This document shows, piece by piece, positions 41,447 through 50,069 of a stretch of DNA of 64,000 nucleotides. This DNA is from a bacterium. GTDB lineage: Bacteria > Vulcanimicrobiota > Vulcanimicrobiia > Vulcanimicrobiales > Vulcanimicrobiaceae. The DNA lies in NCBI GenBank assembly GCA_021832345.1, contig JAKBKY010000006.1, positions 1 to 64,000 on the forward strand, written 5' to 3'. A program made the translations under genes and the position numbers. Position 1 is the first letter of the stretch. Every line of letters begins with the position of its first letter. The notes beneath the pieces were generated by a model that saw only the letters and a list, made by a program, of their open reading frames with translations, had not been told where the DNA came from and did not search any database.

Positions 41447-42235
41447 GGCAGGAGCGATCAGATCTTGCATGGGACTCGAGGCATTGGCGTAGAGGCGCTT
41501 CTCCATGCGGCCCGCCTCGTACGCCGCTCGACCGGCCAACACCGCATGGCGCATGGCGTGCGCCATCAGTACCGGATTGCGCGCTGCGGCGATCCCGGTA
41601 TTCATCAACAGGCCATCGATGCCCAGTTCCATCGCGAGAGCAGCATCCGATGCCGTCCCAACACCCGCGTCCACGATGACGGGGATGCCTGCGCGCTCCA
41701 CAATGATCCGAATCGAATAGGGATTGCACAGGCCAAGACCGCTGCCGATCGGCGCAGCGAGCGGCATGACGGCAGCACAACCCAACTCTTCGAGCTGCTT
41801 GCAGGCTACCGGGTCATCACCGATATACGGCAGTACCGTAAACCCGTCGTCGACCAGCGTCTGCGCAGCGATCAGCGTTTCGCGGACATCGGGATGCAAG
41901 GTCTGTGTATCACCGATCACTTCAAGCTTGATGAGATCGGTCTCCAAGAGCTCTCGTGCCAAATGAGCGGTTAGGACCGCATCCTTTGCCGTAAAGCACC
42001 CGGCCGTGTTCGGCAAGATGGTGTACCGCTCGCGATCGATATAATCCAGCAGCGTCTTGCCGTCGGGATCACCCAAATCGATGCGGCGAATCGCGACCGT
42101 CACCATGTGAGCGCCACTCGCCGAGTGCGCAGCCTGCATCGTCTCAAGCGACGGATACTTCCCCGTGCCGAGAATCAAACGAGAAGAGAACTCGTAGCTG
42201 CCGATGCGCAGCCTGTCGTCAATCGAACCGTTCAC
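41432..42235 (-). CDS. thiG: ThiG, thiazole synthase
   Basis: ThiG forms the thiazole phosphate of thiamine from deoxyxylulose phosphate, dehydroglycine and ThiS thiocarboxylate. GTG 42235 with GGAGG 5 bases upstream is the start; the longer in-frame reading is antisense-like shadow. The 267-residue product has [17 protein letters not shown], the Schiff-base Lys in [35 protein letters not shown], and [20 protein letters not shown]. The ThiS gene ends one base before it. No thiamine enzymes besides thiS are in the window. Confidence 0.95.
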   Translation of the reverse strand: MNGSIDDRLRIGSYEFSSRLILGTGKYPSLETMQAAHSASGAHMVTVAIRRIDLGDPDGKTLLDYIDRERYTILPNTAGCFTAKDAVLTAHLARELLETDLIKLEVIGDTQTLHPDVRETLIAAQTLVDDGFTVLPYIGDDPVACKQLEELGCAAVMPLAAPIGSGLGLCNPYSIRIIVERAGIPVIVDAGVGTASDAALAMELGIDGLLMNTGIAAARNPVLMAHAMRHAVLAGRAAYEAGRMEKRLYANASSPMQDLIAPASEST

Positions 42236-42236
42236 G

Positions 42237-42437
42237 TTACCCTCCAGCCACCGCTCGAATAATCTCGAGGCGATCTTCCTCTTCAAGCTGATGCGTTGCG
42301 TAGTCGGCGCGCCGAATGACATGCTCGTTGCAGGCCACGGCGATCCCTTGCGGTGACGCGCCAAGCTCATCGAGAAGCTGCCCGATGGTCGCGCCCTCGG
42401 GCAGTTGACGAGAGGTTCCATTGACGATCACCTTCAC
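42237..42437 (-). CDS. thiS: ThiS, thiamine sulfur carrier protein
   Basis: A 66-residue ubiquitin-fold sulfur carrier that begins [20 protein letters not shown] and ends in the required Gly-Gly (AVAGG), which becomes the thiocarboxylate used by ThiG. GTG 42437 is preferred (GGAG 5 bases upstream); GTG 42443 is possible. It lies directly before thiG. A 185-base leader separates it from the ETF-quinone oxidoreductase gene. Confidence 0.9.
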   Translation of the reverse strand: MKVIVNGTSRQLPEGATIGQLLDELGASPQGIAVACNEHVIRRADYATHQLEEEDRLEIIRAVAGG

Positions 42438-42518
42438 CCGCACTCCATTCTCGCCATCGTAGAGACCTCCGCCCCCGTCAGGTTGGTCCTGCCGAGAATC
42501 GGGCACTCGTCGGGCGTT

Positions 42519-42535
42519 GCCGGTCATAGACCGGC
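42519..42535 (-). promoter_or_regulatory. Hairpin in the 185-base thiS leader; class unknown
   Basis: GCCGGTC/GACCGGC with a 3-base loop forms a 7-bp perfect stem inside the thiSG leader (42438-42622). On the minus strand it is flanked by GCCCCGACG and CGCCCGACG segments that could extend the fold. I looked for a TPP riboswitch: the CTGAGA and ACCTGAT boxes are not found in the expected arrangement. The leader may hold another structured regulator or only a terminator plus promoter. Confidence 0.35.
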
Positions 42536-42622
42536 CCACGTCGGGGCAGCCTCCGCGCCTGCACACCGGCATCCGTCACGCTCGCATGGGAAGGCCCGAT
42601 GGGGCGCCCGATCACGACCACG

Positions 42623-44296
42623 TTACATCCCCGTGTACACGGGCCCCTCGCCCCCTTGTGGAGGCACCCAGGTAATAATCTGGTATGGGTCGGCGATGTC
42701 GCAGGTCTTACAGTGCACGCAGTTGGTGAAGTTGATCTGCAAACGTCCTTCGACATGCCTGTTCGTCTTCTCGAAGAGCGGTTCATAGACCGCGGCAGGG
42801 CAGAAATAACCGCAAGGGTTTCCATACTCAACCGTGCACCGATCGCGACAGACGTTCGTATCGGCGATCAACAGGTGGCAGGGCTGATCCTCTTCGTGCA
42901 TCGTGCCGCTCTTGTAGACATCCGTAAGTTTGTCGAACGTCACGACGTTGTCGATGGCCGCACGCGGCGACTCCTTCGGCCGGTACCCGCGCTTCTCCAT
43001 CCGCAGATAGCCGGCCTCACCCGGCAGCTTATCGGCGATGCCGAAGCCACGACCACCGGTCACCATGCCGAGGCCGACGTTGAGCATGCCGGCAACCAGC
43101 CCGCCGTTGAAGCCCTGGTGAAAGTTCCGCGCTCCGCGCAGTTCATCGAAGGCCCATGACCGCTCGAACGTGGTTCGATACGCGGCCAACTGGGCTGCGT
43201 CGAACCTCTCTGCCTGCAAGGCCTCCCATGCCGTCTCGGCCGCGAGCATGCCGGACTTCATCGCCAGGTGAATCCCCTTCAGGCGCATCCCGTTGAGAAA
43301 TCCGCCGCTATCGCCGATCAACAGAAGTCCGTCGGCATACCCTCGCGGCATCGCCCAGAGACCGCCTTCCGGGATCGCCTTCGCACCGTAACGCAGCAGC
43401 TTCGCGCCTTCGAGCATCGGCCGAACGGCAGGATGCAACTTGAAGCGTTGGAGTTGATTATGGGGATCCATCGTCGGGTCTTTCGCATCGAGTCCGGTGA
43501 CAAAGCCAATGTCGAGGATGTCGGAGGACATGCTGTAGATCCACCCGCCGCCGAAGGTATCGAAATCATTGGGATACCCGAGCGTATGAATCACGTTGCC
43601 GGCCTGTAACGTCCCGGCGGGGCACTGCCACAACTCCTTGACTCCGGTTGCATAGACCTGCGGCTCGCTCTGTGCATCTAAGTCCAACTTCGCGATGGCT
43701 TGCTTGGCAAGCGTTCCACGCGGACCCTCACCGAGGATGACGATCTTCGCCAGGATGTCCGCACCGGGCTCGTAGTTCGACTTCGGCTGACCGTCTTTAT
43801 CTCGTCCCTTGTCACCGGTTCGCACGCCGACGACGCGCTCGCCTTCCCAGAGCAGCTCCTGCCCCGGAAACGCCGGAAAAACTTGGGCGCCGGACCGCTC
43901 TGCGCGCGCGGCGAGCCACGTCACGATCCGCTGCAGCGAAGTGACGTAGTTGCCGTGGTTGTTCATCATCGGCGGGGTGACCGGTGCCTTGATCTTGCCC
44001 CCTTGCGTGAGAAACCAGAGCTGGTCTCCGCCGACCGGCGCATCGACGGGGCTCTGCGCATCGTCTCGCCAGTCGGGCACGAGTTCATCCAACGCGCGCG
44101 GATCCAGCACGGCTCCCGAGAAGGCATGGTTGCCGATCTCGCCACCCTTCTCGATCACGAGAATCTCAAGCGGTCGACCCGCATCGCGTGCTCGTTGCGC
44201 CAGGAGCATCGCCCCGGCTAAGCTTGCGGGGCCTGCTCCGACGAAGAGGACATCAACTTCGAGTTGATCGCGTTGCGGCATCGACGTATGCTCCAT
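42623..44296 (-). CDS. Electron transfer flavoprotein-quinone oxidoreductase
   Basis: This 557-residue enzyme passes electrons from ETF to the membrane quinone pool. It has the FAD dinucleotide motif VDVLFVGAGPASLAGAMLLA, GEIGNHAFSGAVLDPRALDE and the FAD-proximal GYADGLLLIGDSGGFLNGM. The C-terminal 4Fe-4S domain has its Cys ligands in NTCV-like NFTNCVHCKTCDIADP plus GYFCPAAVYE. An extra Cys-containing loop, DTNVCRDRCTVEYGNPCG, precedes it. No etfAB genes are adjacent. Menaquinone is the likely acceptor given the futalosine genes at 54415-55886. Confidence 0.94.
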   Translation of the reverse strand: MEHTSMPQRDQLEVDVLFVGAGPASLAGAMLLAQRARDAGRPLEILVIEKGGEIGNHAFSGAVLDPRALDELVPDWRDDAQSPVDAPVGGDQLWFLTQGGKIKAPVTPPMMNNHGNYVTSLQRIVTWLAARAERSGAQVFPAFPGQELLWEGERVVGVRTGDKGRDKDGQPKSNYEPGADILAKIVILGEGPRGTLAKQAIAKLDLDAQSEPQVYATGVKELWQCPAGTLQAGNVIHTLGYPNDFDTFGGGWIYSMSSDILDIGFVTGLDAKDPTMDPHNQLQRFKLHPAVRPMLEGAKLLRYGAKAIPEGGLWAMPRGYADGLLLIGDSGGFLNGMRLKGIHLAMKSGMLAAETAWEALQAERFDAAQLAAYRTTFERSWAFDELRGARNFHQGFNGGLVAGMLNVGLGMVTGGRGFGIADKLPGEAGYLRMEKRGYRPKESPRAAIDNVVTFDKLTDVYKSGTMHEEDQPCHLLIADTNVCRDRCTVEYGNPCGYFCPAAVYEPLFEKTNRHVEGRLQINFTNCVHCKTCDIADPYQIITWVPPQGGEGPVYTGM

Positions 44297-44344
44297 TTCG
44301 ACGAACGGTTGAGCGGCGATTTCGCCTCGGCGGCGCCGGAAACC

Positions 44345-45127
44345 TTAATCGGTGACCGGCGACAGGTCGTCGAGGTGCAGCCGCGCCAGAACCGTGAGCA
44401 CCGCCTCGCGGAGCATCCTGCGGCGCTGCTCCGGCGATGCAAGGCCGGCGGCCTCCAAGGTCAGCACATGCGGCACACCTCTGCGCAGCATCGCAAGCGA
44501 GTAGGAGAAACCGCTCAGCGCCTCGCCTTCACGCACTGGATCGACCCGTACGCATCCGCGCTCGAGCTGCATCGCCTCCGCCGGAAGTGGAACACCCAGG
44601 TCGTACTCCCGCTCCAACGCTTGCACGGGAAGCGCGCGTCGATCCAACGCCTCGATGATCGCCTTGGCCAAGGTGCCGGTTCCATACTCGTACGCATAGA
44701 AACCGGCGGCATCGCGATCTTCGTGCAGGTCGAGTGAGGCCAGGAACTTGCGGTCACGATTCGCCGTCAGAATCGCGCGCGCTTCCGGCGAGGTTCCCCC
44801 ACGCCCAAACGTTCGATTGAGGTCGACGCCTTCGGCGCTAGCACGCGTGCCGGAGACGAGGCCCGTCGGGTTCGTACAGGGCCAGAGGCGGTAGGAGAAA
44901 CGCGTATCGAGTTCGCCCTGTTCGACCAAATCGAGCAAGGTCCAGATGCCGGCGGGTTCGTCACCGTGAATGCCGGCAGAGAGCGCGACGGCCGGGGCGT
45001 CGATCGGCCCAAGCTCCACGCAGAGCAGCGTCCGCGCCACGCCCACGCAGGCGACCTCCCGCACTTGCAGGTCGGCTCGACCGCGTAGCGCTTTCCATCG
45101 GCCCTCCAGTTCCTGGTACGGATCCAT
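44345..45127 (-). CDS. M14-like succinylglutamate desuccinylase/aspartoacylase family protein
   Basis: ATG 45127 is chosen because the fold begins there; upstream sequence is antisense to the next gene's leader. The 260-residue product has zinc-binding SAGIHGDEPAGIWTLLDL (HxxE), PCTNPTGLVSGTRAS, GVDLNRTFGRGG and LASLDLHEDRDAAGFYAYE, followed by the C-terminal catalytic region with TLEAAG. This is the desuccinylase/aspartoacylase/carboxypeptidase branch acting on N-acylated amino acids or peptides. Substrate unknown. Same strand as the ETF-QO gene, 48 bases apart. Confidence 0.85.
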   Translation of the reverse strand: MDPYQELEGRWKALRGRADLQVREVACVGVARTLLCVELGPIDAPAVALSAGIHGDEPAGIWTLLDLVEQGELDTRFSYRLWPCTNPTGLVSGTRASAEGVDLNRTFGRGGTSPEARAILTANRDRKFLASLDLHEDRDAAGFYAYEYGTGTLAKAIIEALDRRALPVQALEREYDLGVPLPAEAMQLERGCVRVDPVREGEALSGFSYSLAMLRRGVPHVLTLEAAGLASPEQRRRMLREAVLTVLARLHLDDLSPVTD

Positions 45128-45291
45128 GGACTCACTAAAACGCTCCGATGCGTGAAGGTTCGGTTCAAGGGTCAGCGTGGGTACAAGCAGAGAGGACGAC
45201 TCGACGTATCGACGGCTGCAGCGTAGCCTACGCGAACTCGACCGGTATGATCGAGCCCTCCGCTGGGTACTTCCCGTCACGGAGAATATCG

Positions 45292-45648
45292 ATGAACGAT
45301 GACCCGATAGAACGAGCCCTGGCACAAGCCCGTGCCCTCCAAGCGCGCTTCGCCGAGGCCGCTAAGCATGGGCAGGAGCAACTTGCGCCGCTGCTTGACG
45401 ACTCACTCAAGCAGGCGCAGGCGTTGCGCGCGACGCTCGCCGAGCATTTCAGCAAAGGCACCGACGAGACCACGACGCAACTCCAGACGACGCTCGATGC
45501 CCTCGATAAGCATCTTGCGTCGACCAAACGCGACCTGGCGGCGGCGGCGGAACGCATAAAGCCGCAGATGACCGCCATCTTCGAACAGATGCAGCGCGCG
45601 ACCGACGAGGTCGTGGCCACGCTGGTCAAGCGTACGGGCGGCAAGTAG
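45292..45648 (+). CDS. Small coiled-coil protein (phasin/apolipoprotein-like)
   Basis: ATG 45292 has GGAG 8 bases upstream. The 118-residue product is almost entirely helical with Ala/Gln/Leu heptads (RALAQARALQARFAEAAKHG, LQTTLDALDKHLASTKRDLA, MTAIFEQMQRATDEVVATL), no membrane helix and no signal. This composition is shared by phasins and other small amphipathic helical proteins, but it is not diagnostic. The in-frame extension upstream to 45148 lies in the divergent promoter region and is discarded. A hairpin terminator follows. Confidence 0.6.
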   Translation: MNDDPIERALAQARALQARFAEAAKHGQEQLAPLLDDSLKQAQALRATLAEHFSKGTDETTTQLQTTLDALDKHLASTKRDLAAAAERIKPQMTAIFEQMQRATDEVVATLVKRTGGK

Positions 45649-45673
45649 CGCGACACGCCGCTGCTTGCCCGCC
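45637..45673. terminator. Bidirectional hairpin between convergent genes
   Basis: GGCGGCAAGTAGCG (45637-45650) pairs with CGCTGCTTGCCCGCC (45659-45673) with one bulged base and one G-T pair. It overlaps the stop of the coiled-coil gene and reaches to 2 bases from the end of the opposite amidohydrolase gene. No long T-run is present on either side. Confidence 0.5.
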
Positions 45674-45674
45674 T

Positions 45675-46835
45675 CTAGCCGTGCAGCGCGATCCCCGTCA
45701 TCATGCCGAAGCCGATCGCGAGCGCTGCCTCGTCGATGTCGTAGTGGGCGCTATGTTGTGGGAGTGCCCCAAGCTGCGGACCGCGCGTACCGACGATAAA
45801 GTACGAGCCGGGGCGCTCTTCGAGCATGTAGGCCATGTCCTCCGACCACATCACGATGTCGTGCGGGTCGTCCGCCTGCCCTGCCCCGACAACCTGCCTC
45901 GCTACCGCACGAACGATGTCGTTCGTGACGGCGTCGTTGACCGTTGGCGGATACCCCCAGAGATACTCAAACTCAAACTCCATCCGCATGGCGGCACAGA
46001 AGCCCTGCACCATTCGCTCGATACGCTCCGGCATGGCGCTGCGCACGGCGGCATCGAGGGCGCGCACCGTTCCAAGCATCTCGACGGAATCGGGGATGAC
46101 GTTGTAGGTCGTGCCGCTCTCAATCTTGCCGATGCTCAGAACGACAGGGTCCTTCGGCGCGATCTCACGACTCACTAAGCTTTGAAAGATCGTGACCAGA
46201 TGGGCGGCGGCGACGATCGGATCGACCGAACGCTCGGGCATCCCGCCGTGGCCGCCTTTGCCGCGAAGGCGCAAAATAAAGCGGTCGGACGACGCGAAGA
46301 ACGCGCCGTCCCGAATCCCGATGCGGCCGACATCCAGCCCGCTGAAGAGGTGCAACGCGAAGACGCGATCGACGTGCGGATCCTCAAGCGCCCCTTCCTG
46401 CACCATCGCTTTGGCGCCGGCCGGCCCCTCTTCGGCAGGCTGAAAACAGAAGACGAGCGTGCCGGCGATCTCGGAGCGGCGGGCTGCCAGGGCCCGCGCC
46501 GAGGCGAGCAGGATCGCCATGTGGCCGTCGTGTCCGCACGCATGCATGACCCCCTGCCGGGTCGACCGATAGGGCACGTCGTTGAGTTCGCTGATGGGCA
46601 GCGCGTCCATATCGGCGCGCAGCAGCGTCGTCGGCCCCGAGCGTCCCCCGCGCAAGGTCGCCAGGATCCCCGTCTTGGCGATACCCGTGCGCAGCTCATC
46701 GATGCCCCCTGCGCGCAGTTCACGTTCGATGTACGCGGCGGTTTCGAACTCCTGGTACGAGAGCTCCGGATGCGCATGAAAGTGGCGCCGATAGCGAACG
46801 AGTTCGTCGATCGGCAGCATTAACGATGTTGGCAT
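45675..46835 (-). CDS. M20D amidohydrolase (hippurate hydrolase/IAA-amino acid hydrolase-like)
   Basis: The 386-residue enzyme belongs to the M20D peptidase group that hydrolyses N-acylated amino acids. The metal ligands are visible: Cys and His in MHACGHDGHMA, Glu pair in FQPAEEGPAGAKAM, the His in FALHLFSGLDVG and the last His in LPQHSAHYDIDEAAL. The dimerisation lid region contains LRGKGGHGGMPERSVDPI. Length and domain order are normal. It is a stand-alone gene; substrate unknown. Confidence 0.92.
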   Translation of the reverse strand: MPTSLMLPIDELVRYRRHFHAHPELSYQEFETAAYIERELRAGGIDELRTGIAKTGILATLRGGRSGPTTLLRADMDALPISELNDVPYRSTRQGVMHACGHDGHMAILLASARALAARRSEIAGTLVFCFQPAEEGPAGAKAMVQEGALEDPHVDRVFALHLFSGLDVGRIGIRDGAFFASSDRFILRLRGKGGHGGMPERSVDPIVAAAHLVTIFQSLVSREIAPKDPVVLSIGKIESGTTYNVIPDSVEMLGTVRALDAAVRSAMPERIERMVQGFCAAMRMEFEFEYLWGYPPTVNDAVTNDIVRAVARQVVGAGQADDPHDIVMWSEDMAYMLEERPGSYFIVGTRGPQLGALPQHSAHYDIDEAALAIGFGMMTGIALHG

Positions 46836-46895
46836 AGGCGTCCTAGGTACGGCTCACCGCCAAGGCGTTCCCGCAGCAATCCGGTGGCGCGCTCC

Positions 46896-47801
46896 CTAGG
46901 ATTGCGGCCGGGGCAGAAATTGGGACACAAAGAGGTAGCTACCGGCCACCGGACGGCAGAAGGCGGTTCCCGGCTGGTACCGCGACGCTCGCGCCGCATC
47001 TACTGCGGCATCGTCAAAGGCCGCGACACCCGATGACCCCCAAACCGAGGTCCCGAGCAACTTCCCTGTGTGATCGATGCTCACGCGCACAAGCACCAAG
47101 AGTGGCGCGCTCATGTTTCGATATCCCATCGGGAAGCGTGGCGCCACTGCTTTGAGAGCCTTCGTCGGGCGAAACGGGATCCGGCAATGAGTCTTCTCCA
47201 GGGCTGCCGTCGATTGGCCGGCCACGACCGGATCACCCTTCTTCGGACGCATCGCCAAGCGCTTGTCGATGGCCATGACCGTCTTCGGCGACCAACCGAA
47301 ACCAGAGTGCTGGGGAGCACTCGCAACCGCAACGATTGATGTCGGATCGCAGGCGACGCGTCCTTCGGCGGCCCAACCGGCACCACCGCCGAGCGCCGGA
47401 TAGGCGCGCGCCTCACCGACCCAGACCCGCTCGATGTGAATGGCATGCGCAAAGCGCGCATAGAGCACCGGGGAGAGAAACGTTGGACGCTTCCATGATG
47501 CATAAGCATCGGCATAGGCAAGCTCGCGCGGCGCCAGCACCACCTTCGGGAACGGAATCTGAAACCAGCCCTCCTTCGCCTGAACGTCGAGCGCGCCGTC
47601 GACGGCGCGCGGCGCCTCGCCGCTCAACATGAAGCTATACAGCGAGGCGGCGCCGCTCTTGGTCGGAGCGAATGCGTGGAGCCCGGCCGCGACGCGCGCG
47701 GGGCAGAACTCCACCCCGGCTCGCGCCGGCGCGCCGAGCGCCCCGCATGCGGCAGCCGCGACCACGGCAACCAGGAGATAACGCGGCACGCTCTTCTTCA
47801 A
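46896..47801 (-). CDS. Exported protein with TonB C-terminal-like domain
   Basis: The 301-residue product has a signal peptide (YLLVAVVAAAACGALGAPARA) and a first region of ~170 residues without recognised motif. Its last ~85 residues look like the TonB/TolA C-terminal fold: LVLVRVSIDHTGKLLGTSVW, GVAAFDDAAVDAARASRYQPG and a terminal strand. The start lacks the transmembrane anchor plus Pro-rich spacer of real TonB, so energy transduction is unlikely. Similar periplasmic proteins are common and uncharacterised. It is divergent from the E1-alpha gene. Confidence 0.65.
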   Translation of the reverse strand: MKKSVPRYLLVAVVAAAACGALGAPARAGVEFCPARVAAGLHAFAPTKSGAASLYSFMLSGEAPRAVDGALDVQAKEGWFQIPFPKVVLAPRELAYADAYASWKRPTFLSPVLYARFAHAIHIERVWVGEARAYPALGGGAGWAAEGRVACDPTSIVAVASAPQHSGFGWSPKTVMAIDKRLAMRPKKGDPVVAGQSTAALEKTHCRIPFRPTKALKAVAPRFPMGYRNMSAPLLVLVRVSIDHTGKLLGTSVWGSSGVAAFDDAAVDAARASRYQPGTAFCRPVAGSYLFVSQFLPRPQS

Positions 47802-47856
47802 AGGTCACCCTCTTCCAGCAACGACGCGCAACGACACGCGAGATCAGGACGAACGA

Positions 47857-47878
47857 CCCGGCCTCGTCAGGGGCCGGG
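47857..47878 (+). promoter_or_regulatory. GC-rich hairpin in the leader of the 2-oxoacid dehydrogenase cluster
   Basis: CCCGGCC (47857-47863) and GGCCGGG (47872-47878) form a 7-bp stem with an 8-base loop in the 183-base divergent region before the first E1-alpha gene. It could be an attenuator or simply a GC-rich accident; no T-run follows. Confidence 0.25.
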
Positions 47879-47984
47879 CACTCGCAAACGCCCTATGACA
47901 TCGCGCAACGGTACGCCGAATCCTTTCACCCGAACTCCACTCCCGCGCAGGATTTCGCTCCCTGAGCGGGCGATACCGAGAGCC

Positions 47985-49010
47985 GTGCCCTCTTCGCATA
48001 CGACACCGTCAACCTTCGACCGAGCCGGGCTCTCCGGCGAGCAGCTCGTGGCGATGCTGCGCACGATGCTCATGCAGCGCACGCTTGAAAGCCGCGGATT
48101 CCAACTCAACCGCCAAGGCAAGATTCCGTTCGCGTCGGCAAGCGAAGGCCACGAAGCCGTCCAGGCCGGCGCCGCCATGGCCTTCGTTGCGGGCAGCGAC
48201 ATCCTGGTGCCCTACTACCGCGATCTGGGCTTGGACCTGGGCATCGGACTCTCGCCCTACGAAGTGCTCCTCTCGCTCTTCGCCCGGGCCGCCGATCAGA
48301 GCGCCGGGCGCCAGTTTCCCCACCACTATGCAAGCAAGCGCCTGGGGCTTCACACGATCTCCTCGGTCATTGCAGCCCAACTACCGCATGCGGTCGGCGC
48401 GGCCTACGCTCTTGCGTACCGCAAGGAGTCCGGACGAGCGGTGCTCGTGACCTTCGGCGACGGCGCGACGAGCGAGGGCGAGTGGCATGAGTCGCTCAAC
48501 TTCTCCGCCGTCCATCGTCTGCCGATCGTCTTTCTCTGCGAGAACAACGAGTGGGCGATCTCGACCCCGCTGGACCGTCAGATGGGTCAGCCGGATCTCT
48601 GGCGGCGCGCCGCAGGGTACGGGATGCCCGGGATCGTCGTCAACGGGATGGATCCGGTCGCTTGCTACGTGGCGGTGCGCGATGCGCTGGACCGGGCACG
48701 CTCGGGCGGCGGGGCGTCCTTGATCGAGGCCAAGTGCTACCGCTTTCTCTCGCATACGACCGACGACGACGACCGCACCTATCGCTCGCCTCAGGAGGTC
48801 GCGCAGCGCCGCAAGGATGATCCGGTCCCTCGATTCGAAGAGTCGCTGGTTGCCGCCGGGATCCTGACGAGCGCGGAACTCGCCTCGCTCAAGGCCACGA
48901 TTCTGGCCGAAACCAACGAAGCGACCGACCGGGCGGAAGCGATGGCCTACCCCAAGAGCGAAGAGATCACCACCAACGTCTACGCCGGCTCCCACGAGCC
49001 CTGGCGATAG
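47985..49010 (+). CDS. 2-oxoacid (pyruvate/branched-chain) dehydrogenase E1 alpha subunit, copy 1
   Basis: GTG 47985 is chosen because it gives exactly 341 residues and an N-terminus parallel to copy 2 (both reach the GL(S/T).(E/K)QL helix at the same position). E1 alpha binds thiamine diphosphate and decarboxylates the 2-oxoacid. The TPP motif is FGDGATSEGEWHESLNF and the following ENNEWAISTPLDRQMG. The phosphorylation-loop-like region HTTDDDDRTYRS and PVPRFEESLV are present. It is about two-thirds identical by eye to the next gene. The N-terminus of ~90 codons in frame upstream is a shadow. Confidence 0.9.
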   Translation: MPSSHTTPSTFDRAGLSGEQLVAMLRTMLMQRTLESRGFQLNRQGKIPFASASEGHEAVQAGAAMAFVAGSDILVPYYRDLGLDLGIGLSPYEVLLSLFARAADQSAGRQFPHHYASKRLGLHTISSVIAAQLPHAVGAAYALAYRKESGRAVLVTFGDGATSEGEWHESLNFSAVHRLPIVFLCENNEWAISTPLDRQMGQPDLWRRAAGYGMPGIVVNGMDPVACYVAVRDALDRARSGGGASLIEAKCYRFLSHTTDDDDRTYRSPQEVAQRRKDDPVPRFEESLVAAGILTSAELASLKATILAETNEATDRAEAMAYPKSEEITTNVYAGSHEPWR

Positions 49011-49043
49011 CCTCACTCCCACCTTCGAGGACGACGAACGAGG

Positions 49044-50069
49044 ATGCCCAAGACCGACACCGCGACCTCGAAACTTGAGCGTCACGGACTTACCGACAAG
49101 CAACTGCGCGCGATCTTCCGCAATATGCTGTCGCAGCGTGATCTCGACAATCGCGGCTTTCAACTCAACCGGCAGGGCAAGGTGCCCTTTGCACTGGGCA
49201 GCGAGGGCCACGAAGCCTTGCAAGCCGGTGCGGCGATGGCGTTTGCTCGCGGCAAAGACCTGCTCGCGCCCTACTATCGCGATCTCGGTCTCGCACTCGG
49301 GATCGGCCTGAGCCCCTACGAGATCATGCTCTCGATCTTCGCGCGCGCTGCGGATCACAACGGCGGGCGCCAGTTTCCCAACCATTACTCCTCCAAGAAG
49401 GCGGGGTTGCTCTCGTTCTCATCGATCCTCGCGGCGCACATTCCGCATGCGGTGGGCGTTGCCTACGCGTTCAAGTACCGCCACGAGGGCGACCGCGCGG
49501 TGCTGGTCACCTGCGGCGACGGCACCACGAGCGAAGGCGAATGGCACGAATCGATCAACTTTGCCGCTATCCACAAGCTGCCGATCGTCTTTCTCGTCGA
49601 GAATAACGAGTGGGCGATCTCGACCCCCTTGGGCAAGCAGATGGCACAACCCGAGATTTGGAAACGAGCAGCGGGATACGGCCTGCCGGGCAAGCGTTTC
49701 AACGGCTTCGACCCGATCGAAACCTATGCAGCCGTGCATGATGCGATGCAACGCGCACGTTCCGGCGAAGGCCCGACGCTGCTCGAAGGCATGTGTTACC
49801 GCTTCCTGGCACACTCCACGGATGACAACGATATGACCTACCGCACCAAGGAAGAGGTCGTTGCGCACCGCAAGAACGACCCGGTGCCGCGCTTTGAAGC
49901 GTTGCTCGTTGCGCACGGCATCCTCTCACCTGCCGAGGTCGAAGCCCTGAAGAAGGATGTCATGCGCGAGTGCAACGACGCGACCGATGCCGCCGAAGCA
50001 CAGCCGTACCCGCAAGCATCGGATCTCTACACCCATGTTTACGAAGGAGCCTGGCAGCCGTGGCAGTGA
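49044..50069 (+). CDS. 2-oxoacid (pyruvate/branched-chain) dehydrogenase E1 alpha subunit, copy 2
   Basis: A 341-residue paralogue of the preceding gene, starting 33 bases after its stop. It keeps the TPP site (CGDGTTSEGEWHESINFAA, VENNEWAISTPLGKQM) and the same C-terminal PVPRFEALLVAHGIL. Differences are spread through the chain, including Val for Cys before ENNEW and KRFNGFDPIE for IVVNGMDPVA in the substrate-facing region. Both copies look catalytically intact, and only one E1-beta gene follows. The product may pair with that beta subunit to give a different substrate range. Confidence 0.92.
   Translation: MPKTDTATSKLERHGLTDKQLRAIFRNMLSQRDLDNRGFQLNRQGKVPFALGSEGHEALQAGAAMAFARGKDLLAPYYRDLGLALGIGLSPYEIMLSIFARAADHNGGRQFPNHYSSKKAGLLSFSSILAAHIPHAVGVAYAFKYRHEGDRAVLVTCGDGTTSEGEWHESINFAAIHKLPIVFLVENNEWAISTPLGKQMAQPEIWKRAAGYGLPGKRFNGFDPIETYAAVHDAMQRARSGEGPTLLEGMCYRFLAHSTDDNDMTYRTKEEVVAHRKNDPVPRFEALLVAHGILSPAEVEALKKDVMRECNDATDAAEAQPYPQASDLYTHVYEGAWQPWQ

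Noticed and set aside
42438-42622. TPP riboswitch before thiS
   Set aside because: The CTGAGA and ACCTGAT-type boxes are not present in the required order or spacing on the minus strand.
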